Source: Oenanthe sinensis (taxonomy: Eukaryota; Streptophyta; Magnoliopsida; Apiales; Apiaceae). From it: a stretch of 64,000 nucleotides of DNA. The notes beneath the pieces were generated by a model. That model saw nothing but the letters and a program-made list of their open reading frames with translations, was not told the DNA's origin and did no database searches. Both the position numbers and the translations under genes were made by a program. The DNA lies in contig CM053796.1 of the NCBI GenBank assembly GCA_028671895.1, forward strand, positions 24,302,860-24,366,859. The letters are read 5' to 3'. Of the stretch, positions 35,601 through 46,600 are shown piece after piece (position 1 is the stretch's first letter; the number at the start of each line of letters is the position of its first letter).

Positions 35601-38600
35601 GTAGATTTCAATATCTGACAATAGCTTGACTCCCGAACGAGGTAGGAGTACTCTCGAAACACCTGAGTTGACCCACAGTCAACACATTTAACAAGACAGA
35701 CTCTTGAATCAAAGAGACTCAAGAACGCGACCGGGGAGCCGCTAATACTAGCTAAAATAGACTCCACAAAACATTTATCGTTTTGGAGTGAAACCATGGG
35801 CCATAAGGCACCAATACAACTGGGAGGGATATCGGAGTCGGACGTTACCTCCTGAACTTGGAGTTATCGACTCAGAATAAATCCAAAATATCCGAGTCAT
35901 CGCTCGCTATTTATTATCTAATGAAAAATAATAATCAAAGATGCTTAGACAACTCCAGAATATTTTTAAAGAACCAATAAATATTTTAATAATATTTAGG
36001 AGACCCATACTAGTCCTCGGAAAATATTAAAAGGATTTAAAAGAATTAAAATATTTAATTCTAGTATAATCAAGATCATTTGATATTTAAATAATCTCAA
36101 ATGATTTAACATATTTAAATAATATTTAATCAATATTAAATAATATTTAAATAAGCCAAAACAAGTTGGAAGTATTTAATCAGTGGTTAAATACCTTTAA
36201 AATGTCCCAAAATATTTAAATAATATTTAATAAATATTAAATAATATTTAAATAATTTAAAATGTCCCGAAAGTATTTATTAACCTCTAAATACTTTCTA
36301 TACTCTTTAAATAATATTTAATAAACTAAATATTATTTAAAACAGTGTACCTCGACTAACCGTCGAGACACGCTAGACTACTCCCGGTCGACCATCGAGC
36401 ACCAAAAAGATGTACTCGACACCAGATTCAGTTATACAAAACTGAAAACAAACGTCCTCTACTTTTTGAGAAGTTCAGAGGCACGAACACACAGTATATA
36501 GTTCCATCTGAATGGAACTTCAAACATCACAGAGCTTTATAACCAATAAACCGTTATAAAGTCTAGAATTTAGAAAGCTGCTATACGAACTCTGACTTTT
36601 CAAGAAGTTCAGAGTTGTCTCAGAATTAGGTTGAAAGAGATTCGAACTGACTCACGATGAGCAATCTTAACAACCTATACATACTCTAACTTTTCGAGAA
36701 GTTCAGAGTAGCAGAAGAATTAAGTGATAAATGAATAAAACAGTTCAATCGTGAAATGCCGACGTGCATTTCCAATGACAACAATGAACTAAGTAGTTCC
36801 AAGCACAACAAAAATGTATAATCACATAATTTATCATCAAGTCAAAGAATTCAAGAATTTTGGCATCACCATGAATAAATAATATTCTGATATGGAGTAA
36901 AATAGTAGAGTTGGAAACTTGCCTGGAGTCCAATGAATGCTATTCCAACTTCTCCACGTTCTACACTTAGAACCTTTGTTTTCAAAATTTATCGACCCTA
37001 GACGCTTATTAAGCCTAAGCGATTGTCTTTTCTGCAGAAAATCGGGCATGACCTTTTCGTAAATCGGACTATCCACCTGTTTTCAAACCAAGCCAATCAA
37101 CGATTCATTCTACTATAAATAAAGTCAAACTCACTTTAAAATCAATTCTTTCACCATACTATAGTCAATTCCGGTTTTAATCATAACGTTTTGAAAACCA
37201 AGTCCAACCCGCCCTAACCGATGGTGACCAACTACTATTTTAGAAAAATCCAGAATGACTAAGTAGGTCTAACAATTCCAAACCATTAGTAATCAATCCT
37301 AGAATCATGTCATTTAAGCGAAACTAAATTGTTTGCTTAAATTAAATCATTTTCGAATCATAAGATTACTCCACCAACTCATGTAAACTCATTGCTGGTG
37401 GTGGGGAGTTCAAGTGATTTCATTAAAATCCAAAACTCTTACACTCAATCCAAGTATCCAACAATTACCCAACTTGCACTATTTTTAATAAATTGAGTTT
37501 TAATCTCATGAATTTGATAATCTAGGACCTCGATACTAACCCACAAACTTATATCGAGTCCATTTATGGTCCTTACAATTTGCACTTGATAGTTTTATTA
37601 ACTCTTCTTTTGCCCGACATTTCACCTTCTCGGGCCTACTTTAGCTACTCGTAAAACTATCCTCTCAATAGTTTTTAATCAAGTTCTTTGCACCTACGTA
37701 TAGTCATGATATTCCTCAACAACTTCCGTTACTGGGTCGACTCGAGACAAGTTCTCTATCTTGCCCGAAATCGTTTCCCAAAACGATTGCTTAACCTTTT
37801 CCTCAGGTTCATTTCACTTAACACCCTGTTTTCCGTCATTTTTAATAAATTGGAAATTAATCCATTTGACATGATTCCTTTTCTCAGGTCTCCCTTGTAC
37901 TACTAACAACATGCTATAAAAATTTCAACTCGAGCTCAGGTTGTTAGCTAGATGAAACAATTCTCCAAAGTTCAATGTTTAATCACTTCATAGGTTATGA
38001 ATAACCTTTACTAAAATAGCTATATCTCCTAGCTCGTTAATCCAATTGACTCACCGTTTGAGGCTACGCAAACTAGACTCCAATTATAACATAGAACCAA
38101 AAATAAACAGTCCAGAAATGGTGTTAAGTATTCCAAACAATTCATTCAAAACAGTGGCTCCAGAATTCATGTTTCTGAAAATTTCTATTACATGACTTGC
38201 ACTCAACCAATTTTAATAAATCCGATTTTACTCCTTTTAATCCGATTCTTTTTCCCAGGTAATCTCAGATGTTCCAAGTATTTTAAATAAAAGTTTCAAG
38301 ATTTATAGAGCCCCCTAACTAGGGTGATCATAGCTCCAAAGTTCGTAGAAAACAGAATGGTTAGGTTTCTGCGCTATCTTTATTAAATCGGCCATATCTT
38401 TTTGCTCGTAAATCCGAATGACGCAAAATTAGCGCTCAAACGATCTAGAGACTATCTACTATCTAACCATATCAGCCATAAGCCAAGAACAGTGACCGAA
38501 TGTTCCCAGATTTTCTGGACAGTTTACAGCAGTAAGGTTCTAAAAAAATTGGCATGGTTACGTTTGTACGTTCATCGTTTTCCATTTTTTATTCTACTCC

Positions 38601-39400
38601 AAATCAACCAACAAACAATCTCAAACTCCTCATTCAACATCAACAACCAACATACTACCACATCAAGCCATAAAAATCAGTTTAGCATAAAAATCAAAAC
38701 CTAGAAATCAATTAATCAAAACATGCGTTTCTAGGGTCGTACATGGATGATTCTCACTACCCATAACATATATATGCTATAACAATCATCCACCAAGCTA
38801 TAGGAACTCAAGAATCAAGAAAACAAAATTCTTAATTTTCAATTTTACTGTTTATTCGCAGCTTCTATGGATCATAAGTGAAGATTTCATGGATGGAAGA
38901 TTGAAGCAAGCTTGGATAAGTAATGGGTTAGTGATTACCTTCATTTTAAGCTATAACACGCAATGAACAAGCAAGGCTAGCCAATTCTTTCCCCTCCTTC
39001 TTGCTTAGGCCGATGGTTCCTCTTTGAAAATGGGGGGTGAGCTCTTCTTTTCCAATTTTGTTAAAGTGTTGTGTTATAGGGTGTTTTAATCCAAGTACTT
39101 GTGTTTTAGTCTTGGTTGACTAAGTCAAAGGGGCAAGCTTCCATCTTCTCTCAAACTCGGTTACAACTTTCATCCGAACTTCAAATTTATTTGTTAGACT
39201 AAAAATAATTATTAGTCCTATTTTTATCACGTATGCTATCGTAACGCCGATTCGTATATTCTCGAATATCCCGTACGTTAATAATACGGTCTCACATCTC
39301 AAGTACCTTATAAAAAAAAATCCATGAAATCATTTATTCATAAAATGAAAAAATTTTATCCAAAAATCTTAATAACCCCAAGCGTCAAAAATACGGGTTA
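35600..39400. other. D remainder: non-coding LTR sequence
   Basis: AT-rich sequence with TATTTAAATAATATTTAA runs at about 35940-36340, a locally repeated AGTTCAGAG string (36470-36720) and otherwise unique sequence. No open frame with recognisable homology. The segment near 38870-39130, read on the minus strand, may be a transcribed leader. Nothing further can be supported. Confidence 0.5.
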
Positions 39401-39410
39401 TTACAAATAC

Positions 39411-39539
39411 TTGGTTTATCAAGATAACGGATTCGACGGTAAAGATGAAGTTGGTGAGAAAGGACTACTTCTAATGAAATTCTTTTAAGAAGGACATTAG
39501 TGAAGTATGTCAGTTGAAGGGAAGTCAAGTCAAAGGCTA
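39411..39539 (+). repeat. Duplicated A flank, second part (copy of 7208-7336)
   Basis: Continues the copy after D, ending with GGCTA at 39535-39539 immediately before the C 3' LTR, just as at 7332-7336 before the 5' LTR. Confidence 0.92.
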
Positions 39540-42500
39540 TGTTGGAGATTACGAAGCTGTATGAATAGTAATCATGATAACTCAACACTAGAACAGGACA
39601 AGTAAATAATACTACGCCTACACAGAAATCAGGAAGAAATGAAGACAAGGCAAATACAGTGAATCAAGACATTAGAAGAAGTTTTGAACTCTACTACAGG
39701 TCACTGAAAGAAGTACATTAATATGTTCATGCCTCAGTGAAGAATAAAGTGTAAAGACTTTTAGGGTTTCAGAAGTGTTAAAGATTCAGTATAGAAGTGC
39801 CACTAGAAGATTTCAGTGTACCAGCATTGATTGAAGATAGACAATGTTCGAAGCATAGGAATCTAGAAGAATTGAAGACATGGTATGTCTAAGTACCAGA
39901 AGAGATTCCAGTGAAATTACAGTGTTTATTGACAGTCAGTGTTCGAAGCAATGAAGTTGCTGCAAACTTAACAATGTACGTAAGGCGATAATACGAAGAC
40001 CTGGAACGAAGTTAGTCGTCTGTGAACCAGACCAGTTGCACTAGGCGTCAGCAATCTGTGAAAGTAATCTGAGTATTAACTATAGAATAATTGTTAAGTT
40101 GAAGAACGTACTTGAAAAGAACGGTTATTTATTAAGGTACGAAAAGTAATTTGTAGAGGCTACAGCCAAACAGCTAAACAGCTAACAGCCAAACAGCTAA
40201 ACAGCTCAAAGGGTGCAGGGTGCATGTTGGGTTCCGAGGCATAAAACGCAGCGGATAAACGTAAATATAACGAAAATTTTCGGAACCCAAACGCAGGATC
40301 ATGTATAAGAATTGACGGATTATGGTGATAATCGAATCATACCTATTAAGATTTTGAATGCCACGAACTCAACGGAGATCCTTGCTATCACGATTTGTGT
40401 CTTCCTCTCGAAAGCACCTCTATGGTATCCACACGAGCACCTTCAAGAACGTCTCACGGTCTTGAACACGGAACGGAAGTACTAGCCTCCTTTGATTGGT
40501 TTCGAATTCTCTCTGCCTCTTCCTACGCTGCCTCTTCTGCTAGGGTTTTTACAAAAACATGCAAGCCATTTAACCTATCATTATCTATTTATAATGATTG
40601 GTTAATGGACCTTTTTAGCAAAAACCTAACCCATGTAGGCATAGGATTAAATAATAAAACATGCTTCTATTATTTAATTAATAATTAAGTCACACTTAAT
40701 TATTATTGGCAGAAATATAATTCTTCAAATTCGAATTTATTTCAATTAATTAAGTCTCACTTAATTAATATAATAAATTCGAATTAATCATCAATTAATT
40801 TAAATCTATAATTTAAATTAACTATTCCTCTAGGTGCTCTATGTGTGTGACCCTATAGGCTATTATTTAATTAGCAATAATTTTATTCTCCAATAAAATT
40901 ATAAACAATGAGCGGTATCTAGTAATACATCATTGCTACCTAATTAAACAATAATTAAATCGTGATTCGATAAAACCTTTCGTGATTAATGTTTCCGTGT
41001 AATATAATCCCTTTAACCATATATATTATAGATTAAACTCGAGGCATGTATTTAGTCATCCTCTTCAACATTTAATCCGGGTTTACTTGATCCATGAGTA
41101 GACTATGAAAAACAAATCATTATTTGAGCACGGCCATGCATTTTATAGTCTCACTCAATCAAGAGGCCAATAATATCTCTCCTAATTATAGGAGGGTTAA
41201 ATCCTTTATCTATCATTCATATTTCTCATACGACTCATGATATACCCGATGTCCACTTTTATCATCACCCGGTCAAAGATAACTTTTAATGTAGTCAAAG
41301 TATATCAATCCTCGTATAGAAATATAATGATCTCAAGTCAGAGGATCATTACACCATTATCACTGTGAGTCTTTCTTATGACTTAATTAAACATGAAGAA
41401 TCTCACTGTGGGTCTGTCCAGTACCATGTACCCCTACATGTACCTATGTATTGACTTTAGTATCCCCATACTTATAACCAATGAGATGTGGTTATCTGTC
41501 AAACAACATACTAGTCTATTTATGTATTATTATTGTCCTATCATAATAATACTCGACTATGGAACCTTTAAGAATATGATATATTATATAATCTCAAGTT
41601 CAAGTCATGTACTTAAACTATATAACGAGTATCATGATTCTAAGGACATTTATTATGCTAACAAATATATCGCAGTAATTAAAGTCATAATAAATACGTT
41701 TATTGAATAATCAAATGACATAAATGTTTATTAAAAGGAAAAATTGTATTGCCTCTAGGGCACCTACACTAACAGTGCAAAGTGTCACAACCTTGGTACG
41801 AAAAGTGAAAGTTTCTGAACTACAGTCGAAGAATGGAAACAGCTCAGGGTACAGGGTGTAATGCGACAAGACTTTGGTACAAGAAATGTAAGTTGGCGAA
41901 CTTCAATCAAGGAATGAAAAGAGGGTCAAAGTGCAGTGACCAAACAACACTTTGACCATGAAAGTATATTACACGCGCAACTTCACTTTCCTTTGATTAA
42001 TCAACTTGAATGGCGCCACTACACTGCTCCCCTTATGTTGGCGCAACACAAAATGGCTTCAGGAAATTCTAAGTTCATGGCGCCACTTATTCTTACACAG
42101 TGAAGGCAATGTAGCTGGCGCCACTCAACTTCACTTTGAAGCAACTTAGTTTTTAAGGCGCCACTTGAATCTACACAGGGAAGTCACTCTACAGGCGCCA
42201 CTCAGCCCTTAGCCAATCAAATTACAGCAGCTACTTTAATTGATTTAAAGTCTACACAAATAAAAGTAGGTCAGCCACTCATTTGAGGAGTCGTCTTCTT
42301 CAACACAAATAAGATGTAGAGAGCTACTGCCATGGCTGGGGCAAGAAGAAATAATTTATACACATCCATACCTTGCTCCCGGTCAGATATTAGGACCCGG
42401 TTCTTTAACAAAAATTGCTCAGGGCTCCTAGATATCACTCCCTACGGACTCAGTTTTTCCTTGTACTAATTTAGATATATTTGTATAGGAACTGAGCCTA

Positions 42501-42818
42501 ATATTTTTGTGTTAGTAGCAAAGAACTAATTTGTTCTTTGGAAGCCAGTTATATTTTTAACTGGGTGTAGCAACCTCAGGGATTATATACGAAAGTAATA
42601 TTCCCCGAAACTTGTCTCCATAATTTACCTGCTAATTTTCTTGAACCTAATTGATTTATCCGATCTCACAGAAAATTAGTAGGCAGTTCACCTAAACACT
42701 ACAAATGGCCAAACCCACTCTGAAGCAATAATTTATTTATCCGCAAATTCTGAAAAGAATTTAAATTATTGTGAATATCGTATTCAACCCCCCTTCTACG
42801 ATATTTCGGGACCTAACA
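39540..42818 (+). repeat. C 3' LTR, interrupted by solo LTR F
   Basis: Starts TGTTGGAGATTACG and ends CGGGACCTAACA; without F and one copy of GTGCA it is 1724 bp, exactly the length of the 5' LTR. About 11 differences from 7337-9060 are visible, many C/T or G/A as expected from decay of methylated cytosine. The downstream TSD GGCTA is at 42819-42823. Confidence 0.95.
40225..41774 (-). mobile_element. Element F: 1.55-kb copia-type solo LTR
   Basis: 1550 bp, TGTTGGGTTCCG to ACACTAACA, TSD GTGCA at 40220-40224 and 41775-41779; the empty site is at 8017-8021 in the 5' LTR of C. The minus-sense start (TGTTAGTGTAGGTGCCCTAG) and end (GGAACCCAACA) look like copia LTR ends. Open frames at 40395 and 41393 have no known homology. 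It formed by recombination between the LTRs of a complete element. Confidence 0.92.
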
Positions 42819-42823
42819 GGCTA

Positions 42824-43660
42824 CCCTGTTTAGTTTTGGTGTTTGTTCATGCATTCGATAGATGAAGCATCTCAGTGATTAATCACATTCAAAGGATTAG
42901 GCAGATTGTTGTAAGAACACTTTGAGGGCAGGTAATGGAATTTGTTGACGAATGAAGTTCTATGTTATGTCTGCACTGAAAGGAGTATTCTAGAGTAAAG
43001 TTCAGTTTCTGGACTTCATGACCAAATGGAAGAGTTAATAGGGAAATCCAGACCTTGAGTGGAATTACAAGGATAATGGATAGAGTTAAGGTTTCCTATT
43101 CACTACGGCTGAATCAGTTGACACAGCAAGTCTAATCAGCAAATGTAAAGAGAAGACATCAAGTAAGATTAATCATGCCTGAAGTCACATGGTGTGATGG
43201 AAGGCTATCTTATTTGGAGTTAAGAGCTTACACAGAGTCTGTGATTGATTTAAGATAATCTAGATGCAGTGAACATCATCATCAAGCTCCCTAGCATTCG
43301 TTTGATTTTAGCTCTGAATTTCTAAAGGTTGACATCCTGTTTAGGGCTCAAGATCAGATGACACCAGATGAAGAAAAGCTGCAAGCAGCATCACAGGGGG
43401 AGCATCAGTAAGTTGGATCAACTAGTCGTGTTTGATGCTCAAAGGCTAGCAGTGCTCATTGAGTAAGAGTTGAGATTCTTAGGAGCACTGAGTGATCCAG
43501 ATTGAGTGATTGCATATTAGAAAGGAAATTATCAATTTAAAGATAATGCAAGATGATCTCAATCATAATTGAAGAAGACTACTCTACCCACTGAATATCT
43601 AAGGAAACATTAAGGACACATCTGTCATAACAAAGGGTTTTGTGTAACAACATTTCCTAG
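42824..43660 (+). pseudogene. A internal region after C: integrase and RT-start remnants
   Basis: Resumes A at the point where 7336 stopped. A degraded integrase stretch appears near 42900-43010 (counterpart of the DNGTEF block), then linker sequence, then a GALSDPD-like RT start near 43480-43560 followed by QDDLNHN. Many stops and shifts occur in every frame. As in B and C, the catalytic RT palm is missing. Confidence 0.6.
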
Positions 43661-46600
43661 AGTCAGTTCTTGATGATTCTGGGTAGTAGAGTAGTGATTG
43701 GTCGTGCATGTATAAGAGTATTTCATTGGTTTTTCTGAGTGAATTCAATGAAGACTGAAGATGCACTAACTAATCAAGATTGAGGAGGGTTCGAATCAAG
43801 GAACTAACTCAATTAAACCAGAGGCAGATACACTTAGCGCAAGGAATCAATCCACATGAAGACTTGGTATTGATACAGAAGCTGAAGGGTAGTTCGGAGT
43901 TTTTTTTTGTTCTACTCTGCTAGTGTCAAGACTACTGGTTTCTAGAGTGCTGAGTTTAGTGAAGCTGCTGCCAAGACCAATATCTACAAGAAAATATTTG
44001 GGTGCTGAAGGTAATGCAGTTTCCGTCTGGATGAGCGTGGTATTGTTTCGAGGAACAATGTTAACTGGTAGCTGAAAAGTTATTCCTGTCCAAAAGGAGT
44101 AAACGTTCGATCTCGAAAGGAGTAAACGTTCGATCTCTAGGGCAAAGAGGAGTAATTGTTCATTCAACGATCATACACCAGTAAAAGCTCTATTGACTAA
44201 GGTATGTCACTCTAGTCTAATGTTGATTTATTTAAATGTAAAGTTTATAGAGAGTGTTCATGCTATTTAGATGTCTACGATCTCTAGGAACTGATTAATG
44301 TTTGGCGAGTGACCACCCGGGACTCAATATTATCATTATGAGATTACCTATGATCACCCGGGACCTAGGGACCTAACATTGTAGCATCTCTTTGTATAGT
44401 CAATTTATATCCAGGATCTCGTACTTTTTGCTGTCATATGTTATTCATGCTATATGTATCAAATGTTTCAGCATAAGTATTTGTATATATTAATTAATTA
44501 TAATTTTATTTACTCTTAATTGTTTAATGCTAATATTAATGGAACCACTTAATATGTAGTTTAAGTGATGTAATTCATGTCTTTTGCAAAATCCATTAAT
44601 ATTAGTTGTCATTCTTTTGATATTAGTGATATTGAAAGTAAGTTACTACATCGCGAGGGGTTGTCAAAGATCATAAATTTTAACATTAATATTTAAAGGT
44701 ATTTGATCTCTGATGCAACTAGTACCTCGAGCTTACATACATTCTGATTGTCATGAGTATTTTCAATATGCTTATGTGATAATTGTTGAGATGTAGTGTA
44801 AGAAGTTAAATGTTGTCATTCGGTCAATGTATGTTCAGTGTTTAGCGGATGCTTATGTTTTATGCTTTCGAATTACCATGATCTATATTGCAATATGTGT
44901 TTGTTTCAAGCGACAAATGGTAATTGTCTAGCATAATGTAAGTATCTTATGTGCTTTATTGTTTTGTAGTAAGATATATTTTATTACAAAATGATTGAAT
45001 GATGTTAGTACTTTTGAATATCTTGTCATTCATATCTTTGATAATTCATTAGTATTAACATATGTTTTTCATTCTTTAGAACTTGAATGCATAAAGAAAT
45101 TTCTTGTCTATTTCTTGTGAAAAATGTTTTATCTAAACATGCATTCATTTGCCAGAGAATGAAAAGCCACTAAAAGTTTTCTTTGAAAGAGAACATTTCT
45201 TGAGGATTATCTTTCTATTTCAAAATCATATATCCTCTCTCTCTCTCTCTAAATGTTTTGTAATGAAAACTATTTTCTCTCCACGATTTGTTTAAATAAA
45301 GTTACTTGATAACTTGTAACTTAAGTTGCATGGTATCAGGCTATTTTATTTGAGTAAATTGTTTTGATCTTGAGGTATCAACTATTGGTAAAACGTTTTT
45401 CAAAACTCTTGTTAATGTCTGTTTCACATTGACCTGTAGTATTAAAACAATGGTTGTTTGCTTTGGGATTAGTGCCTTGGACTGTATGACTAAAGCATTC
45501 ATTCAATTTTTTTTAATGATTTATGTTTTAAGTCGGAGATAATATCCGATAAAAATGAATTGCAAAACAATTTCTGAAAACATACAGTGAGCAAGATGAA
45601 ATAGATTTGAGTTATTAATCAAAATGTTTTTGTTAAAAGAGTTGAATTTCAATTGGATATTTGTCTAAGAGAAATTTAAAAGAACACTTTTGTTAATCTG
45701 TTAAACTTTTTTTTCAAAATTGTGAGTTTATGAAATTTGGCTTAATATTCTTTTACCTATTCTTTATTAATTCTCACATTTTAGCTCTGGTGCATTGTTT
45801 CTTGAGGACACATTGCTCCGATGCTATATTTCTGAGAAGGAATAGAGAATAAGTTTAATCATACTCTACCAAATTTTATATAGCTCTGATCAACTCTATC
45901 TATTTAGCCGTAATGGCTTGGCCTTAGTGGCTATAGGGGAAGGTCTAGAAGTTGAATAATCCATCAATTTTTAACCAAGGCCTTAGTACCAAACACTATC
46001 ATTCTAATTCAAACTTTCAACCCTTGGTGATATAAGGAACTTATGTAGATTAGCGGTTGTTATGGGAGAAACTGCACTTGATGCAGCAAATAAGGATGTG
46101 TCGGAAGTGCACCCACAGCTCTACCTCTCGAGAAGGAAAGAAGTATACAAATTGAGGTATCTGTAGCTCATCTGTATTCTCTCAAAAGGATGCAGAGCTG
46201 AAAAGGCAATTCAACCGTTTCTGAATGAACTCTCTCAACAGGGTGATTTCATTGAAAATTCGCTCGTCAGCCAGAGCACCTTGTAATGAGTCAAGCACAC
46301 CAAAAGCATTCACGCTGATGGTAAACCTAAAGTTTTTGCTTCTAAGGGATGTTATAGGACCTAACAGTTCTCTAGCCTCTCTTGGGACTAACAATTGTGA
46401 GGACACATTGCAAGAAGTGCACATTGTGAGGTATAGGTAAAACCCCTAAACTTTTTTGTTTACCATTCATGGTGAATGAAGTTGTTGAGCCACCTTCACA
46501 GGTATTTGAGGGAAACTTGGATTTCTTATCATATATTAGAATCCTTGTCAACCTTCCTAGGAGGAACAGTCCTAGTTCCCTAACGGGATTTCACATCCGC

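Larger units (their letters stand above)
33576..39405 (-). mobile_element. Element D: 5.8-kb solo LTR, probably Ty3/gypsy Tat/Ogre-like
   Basis: 5830 bp bounded by TG...CA (plus strand TGTGACGCCCCC to GGGTTATTACA) with perfect 5-bp TSD AATAC at 33571-33575 and 39406-39410. The intact sister sequence at 7203-7207 shows the empty site. No coding domains, PBS or PPT lie inside or next to it, so it behaves as a solo LTR. The minus-sense end GGGGGCGTCACA is a style I associate with very long Tat/Ogre-type LTRs, which supports minus orientation; that assignment is from memory of the family and not certain. A non-autonomous element without recognisable LTRs is the alternative. Confidence 0.82.
7337..42818 (+). 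mobile_element. Element C: non-autonomous copia-family element nested in A
   Basis: The LTRs at 7337-9060 and 39540-42818 are each 1724 bp once solo LTR F and its extra TSD are removed; about 11 differences are visible. The outer TSD is GGCTA and the PBS is at 9062-9074. Without B, E, D, F and the 672-bp duplicated flank, about 11.3 kb is C sequence; about 1 kb seems lost next to E, which would bring it to the 12-12.6 kb of A and B. Its 3' end is abnormal: no PPT is seen and a copy of the 5' flank intervenes before the 3' LTR. It has no functional coding sequence. Confidence 0.9.

Noticed and set aside
33576..39405. D as a DNA transposon, because its ends look slightly inverted (TGTGACGC / TTATTACA)
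   Set aside because: The inverted match is too short. 5-bp TSD, TG...CA ends and the GGGGGCGTCACA terminus fit an LTR better.
40395..41710. Two frames of about 100 codons in F
   Set aside because: They lie inside a solo LTR with perfect TSDs; no recognisable domains.
43847..44167. 106-codon minus-strand frame in the A 3' region
   Set aside because: Includes a short direct duplication (AGGAGTAAACGTTCGATCTC); not open in B or C, no homology.
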